A stretch of 64,000 nucleotides of DNA, from positions 753-64,752 of the forward strand of contig NZ_RCYZ01000002.1 of assembly GCF_006439025.1 (NCBI RefSeq). Reading direction: 5' to 3'. Source of the DNA: Hymenobacter nivis (GTDB taxonomy: Bacteria > Bacteroidota > Bacteroidia > Cytophagales > Hymenobacteraceae). The position numbers and the translations under genes were made by a program. The notes under the pieces were generated by a model. The model made no database searches. It was not told the DNA's origin and saw nothing but the letters and a program-made list of their open reading frames with translations. Shown piece by piece: positions 49,763-59,846 of the stretch (position 1 is the stretch's first letter; each line of letters opens with the position of its first letter).

Positions 49763-51265
49763 ATGAATAACAAACATAAAAGTCTGCTTTCTCTAGCCCT
49801 GCTGCTGGGTTTGGGGGGGCTGGCCAGCTGCGAGAAACAGCTTGATATCAACACCGACCCCACCCAGGCGGCTACCGCCAGCCCCGACCTGGTGCTGCCC
49901 GCCGGCACTGGCAACGTGGCCTACATTATGGGCGCGTCGTTCAACATCATCGGCAACTTTTTCGCCCAGCACTGGACCGAAAGCCTGACGGCCAACCAGT
50001 ACAAGGACTACGACCGCTACCGCATCGGCCAAACCACCAACGACCGCGACTACCAGGCCCTGTTCACCGGCGGCCTGAAGAACTACCGCTACGTGATTGA
50101 CCGGGCCAAGGGCGACAGCTCAAACTACGCCGCCATTGCGGGCCTGCAATCGGCCTACACCTACCAGGTGCTGTCGGATGCCTTCGATAAAATTCCCTTC
50201 ACCGAGGCATTGCAGGGTGCGGCCAACACGCAGCCCAAGTTCGATGATGGCACCGTGGTGTACGACGGCCTGATTACCCTGATTGACGAGTCGATTGCCA
50301 AAATCAATACGGGTACTAGCGCCATCAGCGTGGGTGGCCAGGATTTGATTTTTAGCGGCAACATGGAAAAATGGCGGCGCTTTGGCAACACATTGAAGCT
50401 GAAAATCTACCTGCGCCAGGTGTACGCGCGGCCCGCCGTGGCCGAGGCTGGCATTAAGGCACTGTACACGAGCGGGGCGCAGTTTTTGGGCGCCAGTGAG
50501 AATGCGCAGATAAGCGGCTTCTCCACTACCAACCAAAACGGCAATCCGTTCTACCTCACCGATGTGTACGCCGGCTCGGGTATCCGCAACAACGTCATTG
50601 CCAGCGCCACCAGCATCAACTACCTGACCACGACCAACGACCCGCGCATCGACGACTTCTTCAGCCGGCCCGGTAGCACCACTGATGTAGCTTCCACCAC
50701 CCCGCACCAGGGCACCCCGCAGGGCGACGCCATCCGCGGGGCTTCGGGCGATATCAGCACCCGCTCGCGCCCCAACCTGCAAAAGATTGCCGGCCCAGCT
50801 TCGCCCGTGGTGCTGCTGAGCGGTGCCGAAAGCCTGTTCCTGCAAGCCGAAGCCGCCCTGCGTGGCTACACGACCACCGCCACGGCCCAGTCGCTGTATG
50901 AGCAAGCCATTGCGGCTTCTTTCGCCAATTTTAACCGGGCATTGCCGGCTACTTTCCTCGCGAGCACGGGCATTGCCTTCAATAGCGGTGCCGGCAGCGG
51001 GGCTGGCGGTTTCAGCGAGGCGCGCCTGGAGCAAATTATTACCCAAAAGTGGGTGGCCCTCAACGGCACCGAGGGCTTTGAGGCCTGGACGGAGCTGCGC
51101 CGCACCAAGTACCCGTCCTTCATCACGGGCACTACCTACAGCGACTTGCCGAGCAAAACCTACGCCAAGCGCTTGATTTATCCCTTCTCCGAAATCTCCC
51201 GCAATGCCAATGCCCCGGCCGTCGAGCTGGCGCAGGTGCCCGTGTGGTGGGACAAGAAGCAGTAG
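49763..51265 (+). CDS. SusD/RagB-type outer-membrane lipoprotein (pair 2)
   Basis: 500 residues. Lipobox GLASC with Cys23. SusD-like features: DINTDPTQAATASPDLVLPA, a conserved VLSDAFDKIPFTEALQG segment near 137-153, GNMEKWRRFGNTLKLKIYLR near 202-221, FLQAEAALRG, GFEAWTELRRTKYP and RLIYPFSEISRNA at the end. Belongs to the SusD-like_2 type. It acts with the SusC directly upstream in ligand capture at the cell surface. Substrate unknown. Confidence 0.94.
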   Translation: MNNKHKSLLSLALLLGLGGLASCEKQLDINTDPTQAATASPDLVLPAGTGNVAYIMGASFNIIGNFFAQHWTESLTANQYKDYDRYRIGQTTNDRDYQALFTGGLKNYRYVIDRAKGDSSNYAAIAGLQSAYTYQVLSDAFDKIPFTEALQGAANTQPKFDDGTVVYDGLITLIDESIAKINTGTSAISVGGQDLIFSGNMEKWRRFGNTLKLKIYLRQVYARPAVAEAGIKALYTSGAQFLGASENAQISGFSTTNQNGNPFYLTDVYAGSGIRNNVIASATSINYLTTTNDPRIDDFFSRPGSTTDVASTTPHQGTPQGDAIRGASGDISTRSRPNLQKIAGPASPVVLLSGAESLFLQAEAALRGYTTTATAQSLYEQAIAASFANFNRALPATFLASTGIAFNSGAGSGAGGFSEARLEQIITQKWVALNGTEGFEAWTELRRTKYPSFITGTTYSDLPSKTYAKRLIYPFSEISRNANAPAVELAQVPVWWDKKQ

Positions 51266-51281
51266 TATTCACTCTTAACTT

Positions 51282-51944
51282 ATGAAAGCCATGCGGAAGC
51301 TAGCTCTTTCCCTTTTTGGCCTGGCGGCGGCAGCTTCGTCGTTGGCGTTTAGCGGGTGCAAAAAGGACGAAACCGACAATATTTCCCGGGTCAAGGACTA
51401 CGCGGGAATCACCCTGGCCGGCAACGAATATTATGTCATCAACGTGGGCGAAACCTTCACGGAGCCCGGGGTGACGGCCAACCTGGGTGGCCAGCCCCTT
51501 ACCCCCACCATCAATAACCCGGTGAACTCGGCCAAGCCCGGCATCTACGTTATCCAGTACAAAGGCGCCAACACGGAAGGCGACACCATTGCCCGGTCGC
51601 GCACGGTTATCGTGACCGATCCGGCCGTGAACAACCTGGACCAGAGTGGCACCTTTGCCCGGTCAGGCTTCGATGCCTCCCCGGTGACCAAAGTGGGCAC
51701 CAAAGGCCTGTACAAACTCGACAACTTCGGCTTCTCAACTTCGCCGAATTTATTCCCCGCTTACTTCGTGCAGATTGATGCCACCCACATCGTGGTACCA
51801 GGCCAAACCATTCCGGGGCTTGGCTACACAACATTTACTTCTGTGGCTGGCACGTTCACCGCAGGTAAGCTGACGAGCATTGCTTACGCCATTCGCGCAC
51901 CAGCCATATTTGGCTCTACTGTGCGTGCGGCAGTTCGGCAATAA
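51282..51944 (+). CDS. surface lipoprotein with DUF5011/BT_2262-like domain
   Basis: 220 residues. Lipobox AFSGC-KKDE (Cys26). Residues about 40-115 resemble an immunoglobulin-like DUF5011 module: GNEYYVINVGETFTEPGVTA, NSAKPGIYVIQYKG, SRTVIVTDP. The C-terminal 100 residues (SGTFARSGFDASPVTKVGTK, GLYKLDNFGFS) look like the domain that follows it in accessory lipoproteins of Sus-type systems. It is the third gene of the pair-2 operon and probably helps surface binding. A very long hairpin begins 5 bases after the stop. Confidence 0.85.
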   Translation: MKAMRKLALSLFGLAAAASSLAFSGCKKDETDNISRVKDYAGITLAGNEYYVINVGETFTEPGVTANLGGQPLTPTINNPVNSAKPGIYVIQYKGANTEGDTIARSRTVIVTDPAVNNLDQSGTFARSGFDASPVTKVGTKGLYKLDNFGFSTSPNLFPAYFVQIDATHIVVPGQTIPGLGYTTFTSVAGTFTAGKLTSIAYAIRAPAIFGSTVRAAVRQ

Positions 51945-51948
51945 GTAG

Positions 51949-52015
51949 TTGCGAGACAGGGTTCATAAAAAAAGCTGCACACTGTGCAGCTTTTTTTATG
52001 AACCCTGTCTCGCAA
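51949..52015. terminator. 67-nt perfect hairpin, 33-bp arms and 1-nt loop
   Basis: Arms 51949-51981 and 51983-52015 are exact reverse complements. The inner part is an ordinary terminator (AAAAAAAGCTGCACA / TGTGCAGCTTTTTTT). The outer part (TTGCGAGACAGGGTTCAT) extends the stem well beyond what termination needs. It ends the SusC/SusD pair-2 operon. Confidence 0.88.
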
Positions 52016-52111
52016 CCGGTAGGAGTAAGTTGACCCGTTAAAAGACAAGAAAAACAATAGCCTACCGCGTTGCTTTAGGGCCCCGGGCGGCTGCGGCTAC
52101 CACCACTAAGT

Positions 52112-52170
52112 GCATAAAAAAAACTCTGGGGCCCCTGCGCACAGCAGGGGCCCCAGAGTTTTTTTTATGC
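52112..52170. terminator. bidirectional hairpin terminator, 26-bp arms
   Basis: Arms 52112-52137 and 52145-52170 are exact reverse complements (GCATAAAAAAAACTCTGGGG plus CCCCTG), loop CGCACAG. It lies 9 bases from the uvrB stop and ends uvrB transcription on the minus strand. Stem and loop resemble 45014-45058. Confidence 0.88.
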
Positions 52171-52179
52171 AGAGAAAAG

Positions 52180-54225
<2,046 letters not shown>

Positions 54226-54332
54226 GCGGGAGGAAAAGCGGCGGAAAAGGCCAACCTACCCAACCCCAAACGCCGGGCTTGGGTTTCTGCGCTTGCAACA
54301 AAAATAGTGCGCGTCGCCGCCCAGGGCCCTGC

Positions 54333-54698
54333 TCAGCGCGGGTCGCGCCACACCAGCTGCCGGTCGGTAGACAGTTGGTAGAATTCCGGGCAGCGCCCAT
54401 CGCCTTTGCCCGTAAGGCCGCCGCTGGGCGCGCACAGCACGTTCAGGCACTCGTCGTAGAGGGTGATGTACTGGTCGCAGCACGAAGACGTGACGAGGTA
54501 CACTTTGCGGCCCTGGTAGGCGTACTGCCAGATTTCGTAGGCCGGGTTGCCCTTGGGCAGCGTCTGCAGTTCGGCAATCTTGGTTTGGATGCTGGCCGCG
54601 CAATCAGGGGCCGGCTCGCTGGCCGCGGAGCCGCACTGGAAGGCCAATAGGGGCAAGCTGCTCGCCACCGCCCAGCAAAAAATTCGAAGGTTACGCAT
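54333..54698 (-). CDS. small secreted Cys-rich protein (DUF6970-like)
   Basis: 121 residues from the ATG at 54698. N-terminal signal sequence MRNLRIFCWAVASSLPLLAF followed by QC, a poor lipobox. The mature domain has IQTKIAELQTLPKGNPAYEI, WQYAYQGRKVYLVTSSCCDQ, YITLYDECLNVLCAPSGGLT and GKGDGRCPEF. The CCDQ and GGxTGKGDG motifs are those I associate with the DUF6970 family; its function is unknown. Conserved cysteines suggest disulfides in the periplasm. It follows the gene at 54744 by 45 bases on the same strand. Confidence 0.8.
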   Translation of the reverse strand: MRNLRIFCWAVASSLPLLAFQCGSAASEPAPDCAASIQTKIAELQTLPKGNPAYEIWQYAYQGRKVYLVTSSCCDQYITLYDECLNVLCAPSGGLTGKGDGRCPEFYQLSTDRQLVWRDPR

Positions 54699-54743
54699 GG
54701 CGAAAATCAGGAAAAGCGCGGGCATTAGGGCCCCCGGCGTTGG

Positions 54744-55748
54744 TTAAAACCGCCGGGCCAGGAATAGGCTCATGCCGTCGGCGCGCTGCCCGGCGCCGGC
54801 AGGGGCGGGGCCCACGTTCCAGCTGGTGCGGGGGCCCTGGGAGGTGGCCGCCGGGCGGTGCAGCAGGTTCCAGGCGCCAAAGAGTACCGTGGCCGTGCCC
54901 ACGCCAATGTTGGCCATCGACAGCAGTTTCTGCGATTCGTTGGTGGGCAGCGACGAGCCGTTGAACGTTGTCACCGGCTCTTCTGGAAACCGGGTGGCCC
55001 CCAGCACGAGCTGGGTGGTGCCGCTGGCCATCGTCAGCCAGGGCAGCCAGCGTCCGGCTTGGCGGCCCGCGTCGGAAGCGTTCAGCACCATGGCCGACGC
55101 GTTGAGGCCCACGAGCACCGCCGAAGCCGTGCCGTAGCCGGTGGGGATGTTGTTGCCGGTGGCGACGGGTATGTAGCTGGGCCCGTACGTGGGCTGAATC
55201 AGGGCGCAGTCGGCCAGGCTCAGGCCGCTTTGGGCCACCCAGCGGCCGAGGCCCTTGTCGCGCATGTCCAGCAAGTTGCTGTATTGGAAGCGCTGGTTGA
55301 TGCGCTCGGCGGCGGGGCGGCCGGCGGTTTTGGCCACCAAATAGCCCACCGCGCACAGCCGGCCCGCCCCGTCGATGAAGCAGGGGTGGCGCTGCCCGTC
55401 GGGGGATGCGTTTTGTGGGAACACGCCGGCCTGCCAGTAGGCGTGCAGCAGATCGAGCAAGTGGGCGCGGCGCTGGCGCAGGGCGGCCGGCAGGGCCCCC
55501 GGAGTGCGCTGGCGCAGCTGCTGCTCGGCATAGGCCAGGTGCGTTTGGATGCGCAGCGCATCGGGCGTGTCGGCCGTGGGGCCCCGGCCGAAGCGGGCCA
55601 CGAAGCTGGCGTCGCCCACTACGGGGTTCACCGGCGCCAGGGCCCCAGGGGACGCCGGATGGTTGCGCGCCGCCAGGTTAAAGCCCAGCCGGCCCAGTCC
55701 CACCAACGAAATAATTACTAAAAGCAGCGGTAGTAGACGACGGCGCAT
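54744..55748 (-). CDS. hypothetical membrane-anchored or secreted protein
   Basis: 334 residues from the ATG at 55748. One N-terminal hydrophobic segment (LLPLLLVIISLVGLGRLGF) serves as signal or anchor. Residues about 65-190 contain ALRIQTHLAYAEQQLRQRTP, RQRRAHLLDLLHAYWQAGVF, CFIDGAGRLCAVGYLVAKTA and the helix RINQRFQYSNLLDM. The C-terminal half is Ala/Gly-rich with hydrophobic helices (ASAVLVGLNASAMVLNAS, ANIGVGTATVLFGAWNLL). I have seen similar N-terminal halves in uncharacterised Bacteroidota proteins, but I cannot name a family. It probably forms a unit with the gene at 54333. Confidence 0.72.
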   Translation of the reverse strand: MRRRLLPLLLVIISLVGLGRLGFNLAARNHPASPGALAPVNPVVGDASFVARFGRGPTADTPDALRIQTHLAYAEQQLRQRTPGALPAALRQRRAHLLDLLHAYWQAGVFPQNASPDGQRHPCFIDGAGRLCAVGYLVAKTAGRPAAERINQRFQYSNLLDMRDKGLGRWVAQSGLSLADCALIQPTYGPSYIPVATGNNIPTGYGTASAVLVGLNASAMVLNASDAGRQAGRWLPWLTMASGTTQLVLGATRFPEEPVTTFNGSSLPTNESQKLLSMANIGVGTATVLFGAWNLLHRPAATSQGPRTSWNVGPAPAGAGQRADGMSLFLARRF

Positions 55749-55788
55749 AAGCAAGTAAAAGGTTGGTAGAGAAGGGGATGTTGCGGAG

Positions 55789-57444
55789 TTAGGGCATCTT
55801 CACGGTGCCCCCAAAGTCAACGGCGGCCTCCAGGCCCACGCTGTAGGGGCGGCGCTGGTTGGCAAAATCCTGCACGGGCTGGGCATTCAGCGAGAGCACG
55901 CCAATCTCGGCCGTGGGGCCCGCCGAGAGAGCCCAGCGGCCGGCCCCGGCGCGGTACTGCACCCCCGCCCCGCCGCGCAGGGTGGTGAGCAGCCGCCGGT
56001 AGGGCGAGCCAGGCGCGGCCAGTGGGTAGTCTTTGGTAGCGCCGGGCTCGCCGGCCACTTCCGAGCGCACGCTCAGCAGGGCCCCCACCACGGCCCCGAG
56101 GTGGCCGTAGCCGCTCCAGCCACGCTTGGCGGGGTTGGCGTAGTGCACAGCCACTGGCACGCCCACGGTGCGGTAGCGGAACGAAGTGGTGCGCAGCGCG
56201 GGCCCGGGGGCAAAGCTGGTGGTGATGTTGCTGGCCGCGTAGTAAGTGGGCAGCTGCTCGCCCACGAAGCTGGTGCTGGTGGCCGATTGCGCCTCATGCT
56301 GGCCCAGTTCGACGCCCGTGCGCAGGGCCCAGTGGCCGCCCAGCAGGCGCGTGGCCCGCACGGCCACGCGCTGGTCGAGGCCCCCGCGCAGGTACTGGCG
56401 GTACTCGGCCGCCGAGCGGTTGTTGAATGCCACCGCGTTGGTGCTGGCCGCCATCGAGTACGGAATGCTGACCGTAGGCGCTGGCGCGCCGCCGTTCTGC
56501 GAAAAATCGGCGTTGGGCGAAAACACCCCCGACGCCACGCTGACCCCAAACTGCCAGCGCTTGAGGGGCGCGGCGGCCACGTTGGGCGCCACGGCCACGG
56601 CCGCCAAGCGCACTGGCAGCGCCGTGGCGAGGCCCTTGGGCAGCGCCGCCGACCGCTGGTCCAGCACGTCCCACTCCGCCGCCAGCGGCGCGGTGGCAAC
56701 GGCGGCAGCGGCATCGTTGCCGGGGCCCTGGGCCGTTACTTCGGTGTAAGCAGCGGCGGCGGTGCGGAAAATGCCGCCGTGCCGGCCGGTGGCCGAGCTG
56801 GCAAGCGCTGCCGCACCCGCCTCAGCCGCCGCGCCGAAAGCCGCGCCGCGGCTGCTGCCCGCGTTAGCTAATCCGGGCGCGTTGCTCCGCCCTGTGCCCA
56901 TCGCCGGGGCCCCCGCCGCGTAGCCCGCCCCGCGGCCGCTGGCCGCGTTGGCATAATTGGCATAAGCACTGCCTGGGGCCCCCGCCGCCAGTTGCTGGCC
57001 GGCCGCTAAGTAGCCCGCGCCCATATCCGCGCCTTTATCTGCACCCGAACCGACCGCTCCGCGGTGGCTGGCCGCGGCGGGGGCTCCGCCGCGGCTCGTG
57101 CCCGGGGCCCCGGTGGCCACCCAGCCGCGGGCCCTGGGGGCCCCAGGCACTGGTGCCGTGGCGGCTACCGGGGGCCCCTGGGGGCCCTGGTGCGCCCACC
57201 AAGCCCCCCCGCCGGCCAGGGTGGCCAGCAGCAGGCTGGCGGCCGCCACCCAGCGGGTAGCGGCGAGGCGGCGGCGGTACGTTTCGTTCTGGTGCACGAG
57301 CAGTGCGGTGTCAATTTGCTCCCACAGCATCGGGCGCGGGGGCGCCTCGGCTTGGGCCAGGTGGTGGCGGAACAGGTCTTCCAGGCTGCCCTGGGGCCGG
57401 TCGGCGTCGTGGTCGGCGTGGCTAGCAGGATCGGTAAAAGCCAT
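55789..57444 (-). CDS. membrane-anchored beta-barrel-like protein next to ECF sigma gene (putative anti-sigma partner)
   Basis: 551 residues in four parts. Residues 1-58 are polar and cytoplasmic-like (GSLEDLFRHHLAQAEAPPRP, MLWEQIDTALLVHQNETYRR). A single membrane helix follows (TRWVAAASLLLATLAGGGAW, about 63-82). Residues 85-250 are Ala/Gly/Pro-rich and low in complexity. The last 280 residues have the alternating strands of a PF13568-type barrel (WQFGVSVASGVFSPNADFSQ, HWALRTGVELGQHEAQSATS, VGVPVAVHYANPAKRGWSGY, WALSAGPTAEIGVLSLNAQP). The MLWEQID helix and TM resemble the anchors of anti-sigma-like proteins, and the sigma gene ends 25 bases upstream. Whether it binds the sigma factor is inferred. 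Inner-membrane anchor plus barrel domain is an odd topology. Confidence 0.8.
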   Translation of the reverse strand: MAFTDPASHADHDADRPQGSLEDLFRHHLAQAEAPPRPMLWEQIDTALLVHQNETYRRRLAATRWVAAASLLLATLAGGGAWWAHQGPQGPPVAATAPVPGAPRARGWVATGAPGTSRGGAPAAASHRGAVGSGADKGADMGAGYLAAGQQLAAGAPGSAYANYANAASGRGAGYAAGAPAMGTGRSNAPGLANAGSSRGAAFGAAAEAGAAALASSATGRHGGIFRTAAAAYTEVTAQGPGNDAAAAVATAPLAAEWDVLDQRSAALPKGLATALPVRLAAVAVAPNVAAAPLKRWQFGVSVASGVFSPNADFSQNGGAPAPTVSIPYSMAASTNAVAFNNRSAAEYRQYLRGGLDQRVAVRATRLLGGHWALRTGVELGQHEAQSATSTSFVGEQLPTYYAASNITTSFAPGPALRTTSFRYRTVGVPVAVHYANPAKRGWSGYGHLGAVVGALLSVRSEVAGEPGATKDYPLAAPGSPYRRLLTTLRGGAGVQYRAGAGRWALSAGPTAEIGVLSLNAQPVQDFANQRRPYSVGLEAAVDFGGTVKMP

Positions 57445-57469
57445 AATGATTGCGTAGTTAAAATAATCG

Positions 57470-58099
57470 TTAAGAATCGTGGCGAGGCGGGGTGCCCAGC
57501 CGCTCCACTTTGGCTTGCAGAATGGCGCGGGCCCGCGAGTACTGCGACTTGCTGGTGCCCTCGCTGATGCCCATTAGCTCGCCGATTTCGCGGTGGTTGT
57601 AGCCCTCGATGGCGTAGAGGTTGAACACCATGCGGTAGCGCGGGGCCAACTCCTGCACCAGCCCCAGCAGCTCCTGGAAGCTGTAGTTGCTGAGCGTGAA
57701 CTCGGGGCTGGCCAGCGCGGCCGGGTACTCGGCGTCGCTCACCGCCACCAGCGGGGCGTTGCGGCGGTGCTGGCGCAGGGCGGCGTTCACCATCACCCGG
57801 CGCACCCAAAACTCCAGCGGGCACTCGCGCCGGAAGCTGCCCAGCGTCCGGAAAACGGTCAGGAAACCTTCCTGAAGCACGTCTTCGGCCTCAAACGTGG
57901 TTTGGGCGTAGCGCAGGCACACGGCCATCATGCGGGCCGCGTACTTGTCGTAGAGCTGCTTCTGGGCCAGTTGGCGGCCAGCCAAGCAGCCGTCGATGAG
58001 CTCCTCCTCGGTGGGCGCGGCGGCAGTGGTGCGGCTCACGGTCAGGCGCGGCAAGGCGGCTTCGTCGGCCCCGTGGGCCGGCCAGGCGGCCGCGCTCAT
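57470..58099 (-). CDS. ECF-type RNA polymerase sigma factor
   Basis: 209 residues from the ATG at 58099 (a TTG six codons upstream is possible). Sigma-2 region about 38-105: LIDGCLAGRQLAQKQLYDKY, MMAVCLRYAQTTFEAEDVLQ, EGFLTVFRTLGSFR. Sigma-4 region about 145-200: LGLVQELAPRYRMVFNLYAI, EGYNHREIGELMGISEGTSK, SQYSRARAILQ. The N-terminal 35 residues are Ala/Pro-rich. ECF factors direct polymerase to a small regulon and are usually held by a membrane partner; the next gene, 25 bases downstream, has an N-terminal anchor that could be that partner. There is no linked SusC/SusD pair, so this is not a classic Sus-type sigma unit. Confidence 0.93.
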   Translation of the reverse strand: MSAAAWPAHGADEAALPRLTVSRTTAAAPTEEELIDGCLAGRQLAQKQLYDKYAARMMAVCLRYAQTTFEAEDVLQEGFLTVFRTLGSFRRECPLEFWVRRVMVNAALRQHRRNAPLVAVSDAEYPAALASPEFTLSNYSFQELLGLVQELAPRYRMVFNLYAIEGYNHREIGELMGISEGTSKSQYSRARAILQAKVERLGTPPRHDS

Positions 58100-58329
58100 G
58101 CGCGGGGCCGGCGGCAAAAACCGGCCCGGTGCCCGGCGGGACCAGCGGTGGGGGGAGTAGAAAAGGAAAAGTCCGGCATAAGGGCGCGCGAGGTGGGTAG
58201 AACTGGCAAAGCCGTGGGCTATTCCCGGGAGGCCGGCCGCGCCGAAAAGGTTGCACGCGCGCCCGCCACCCTTAAAATAAGTTAATTACAGCGGAAACTA
58301 ATATTTCTGCGTAACCACGACAGTGTGTT

Positions 58330-58345
58330 TAATGTATGTACATTA
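58330..58345. promoter_or_regulatory. inverted repeat TAATGTA-TG-TACATTA upstream of wrbA
   Basis: Perfect 7-bp arms in an AT-rich stretch 49 bp before the wrbA ATG. A second imperfect dyad (GCGGAAAC-TAAT-ATTTCTGC) lies at about 58291-58310. These are candidates for a redox- or stress-responsive regulator, none of which is encoded nearby. Confidence 0.4.
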
Positions 58346-58394
58346 GTGCCGCGCTCCGCGCTCCATTCACTTTTTCCACCCAACCCCCAACCCC

Positions 58395-59006
58395 ATGAAA
58401 ACGCTGGTTCTGTTTTATTCCACCTACGGCCACGTCTGGAAGCTGGCCGAGGCCGTAGCCGAAGGCGCCCGCCAAGTAGCTGGCAACGAAGTAGTAGTGA
58501 AGCGCGTGCCCGAAACGCTGCCCAAGGAAGTGCTCGACAAAACCGGCGCCACGGGGGCCCAGCAGGCCTTCGCCCACGTGCCCGTGGCTACGCCCGACGA
58601 ACTGGAGGAGTATGACGCCATCATCTTCGGCACGCCCACGCGCTACGGCAACCTCTGCGGCCAGATGCAGGCGTACATGGACAGCACCGGCGGCCTCTGG
58701 GGCCGGGGGGCACTGGTGGGCAAAGTGGGCGGCGCTTTCGTGAGCACCGCCACCCAGCACGGCGGCCAGGAAGAAACCATCCGCAACTTCCACACCGAGC
58801 TGCTGCACCACGGTTTCGTCATCGTGGGCCTGCCCTACGCCTGGCAGGGCCAAATGGGCCACGAGGAAGTGACCGGCGGCACGCCCTACGGCGCCAGTAC
58901 CGTGGCCGGCGGCCAGGGCGAGCGCCAGCCCAGCGCCAACGAGCTGGAAGGTGCCCGCTTCCAAGGCCGCCACACGGCCGAAATCGCCAGCAAACTGGTC
59001 AAGTAA
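58395..59006 (+). CDS. wrbA: WrbA-type NAD(P)H:quinone oxidoreductase (flavoprotein)
   Basis: 203 residues, the typical WrbA length. FMN phosphate-binding loop [18 protein letters not shown] near the N-terminus, [20 protein letters not shown] with the GGLW stretch near 76-100, and [13 protein letters not shown] near 117-129, all WrbA signatures. It reduces quinones by two electrons and limits semiquinone radicals. Cytoplasmic. Upstream spacer (58100-58394) contains palindromes, so it is probably regulated on its own. A perfect hairpin follows. Confidence 0.95.
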   Translation: MKTLVLFYSTYGHVWKLAEAVAEGARQVAGNEVVVKRVPETLPKEVLDKTGATGAQQAFAHVPVATPDELEEYDAIIFGTPTRYGNLCGQMQAYMDSTGGLWGRGALVGKVGGAFVSTATQHGGQEETIRNFHTELLHHGFVIVGLPYAWQGQMGHEEVTGGTPYGASTVAGGQGERQPSANELEGARFQGRHTAEIASKLVK

Positions 59007-59020
59007 GGCTACGCTGAACG

Positions 59021-59066
59021 AGAAATAAAAAAGGGCAGCCCGTACGGGCTGCCCTTTTTTATTTCT
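59021..59066. terminator. perfect bidirectional terminator, 23-bp arms without loop
   Basis: 46-bp exact palindrome with AGAAATAAAAAAGGGCAGCC outermost and CCGTACGG at the centre. It lies between wrbA (+) and aroE (-), serving both. Confidence 0.9.
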
Positions 59067-59077
59067 GTCGGAAGGCC

Positions 59078-59824
59078 TTAAGCTGGTGGGTTCCAAATAT
59101 CCCAGGCGGCTTCGGCTTGGAGGCACAGCATCTCGTAGCCGTTCTTCACTTGGGCCCCGGCGGCTCGGCCGCGGGCCATGAAGGCGGTTTCGGAGGGGTT
59201 GTACACTAAATCGTAGAGGTAGTGGCCGGGTCCCAGGGCCCCGTAGGGCAGGTCGGGGGCCTCGTCTACGTGCGGGAAGGTGCCCACCGGCGTGGCGTTG
59301 ATGAGGAGCGGGTGGGCGGCCAGCACGGCCGGCGTGAGGTCGGCATAGGTTAGGCCGGGGCCCCCGGGGCGGCGGCCCACCAGCTGGTACGGGATGCCAA
59401 GGTCGTGCAGGGCGGCTTCCACGGCTTTGGCCGCACCGCCCATGCCCAGCACCAGGGCCGGGGTGTGGGGCCCCGCGCCGGGGAAAAACCGGCGCAGCGA
59501 CTCGCGGAACCCGATGTAATCGGTGTTATGGCCCACCAGGCGGCCGTCGGGGCGCACGTCAATCACGTTAACCGCCCCGATGCGGGCCGCGGCGGGTACC
59601 ACCTCGTCCAGCAGCGGCAGCACATCTTGCTTGTAGGGCACCGTCACATTCAGGCCGCGCAGGCCCGGGTTGGCGCGTAGCAGCGCCGGCAACTCGGCGG
59701 CAGTGGGCAGCTCGTGCAGGTTGTAGCGGCAGTCGGCCAGGCCCAGGTCGCGGAACTTCTGGGTGAAATAGGTTTGCGAAAACGAGTGGCTGAGCGAACG
59801 GCCAATGAGGGCGAACTCACGCAT
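59078..59824 (-). CDS. aroE: shikimate dehydrogenase
   Basis: 248 residues. Shikimate-site motifs IGRSLSHSFSQTYF (7-20) and LNVTVPYKQDVLP with catalytic K65; GHNTDYIGF with D102; NADP-binding GMGGAAKAVEAAL near 127-139; INATPVGTFP; C-terminal LVYNPSETAFMARGRAAGAQ and NGYEMLCLQAEAAWDIW. It reduces 3-dehydroshikimate to shikimate for aromatic amino acid synthesis. The adjacent DedA gene starts upstream on the same strand with a 22-base gap, so the two may be cotranscribed. Confidence 0.96.
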   Translation of the reverse strand: MREFALIGRSLSHSFSQTYFTQKFRDLGLADCRYNLHELPTAAELPALLRANPGLRGLNVTVPYKQDVLPLLDEVVPAAARIGAVNVIDVRPDGRLVGHNTDYIGFRESLRRFFPGAGPHTPALVLGMGGAAKAVEAALHDLGIPYQLVGRRPGGPGLTYADLTPAVLAAHPLLINATPVGTFPHVDEAPDLPYGALGPGHYLYDLVYNPSETAFMARGRAAGAQVKNGYEMLCLQAEAAWDIWNPPA

Positions 59825-59846
59825 GGGGCGGGGCTAAAACGGGCGG

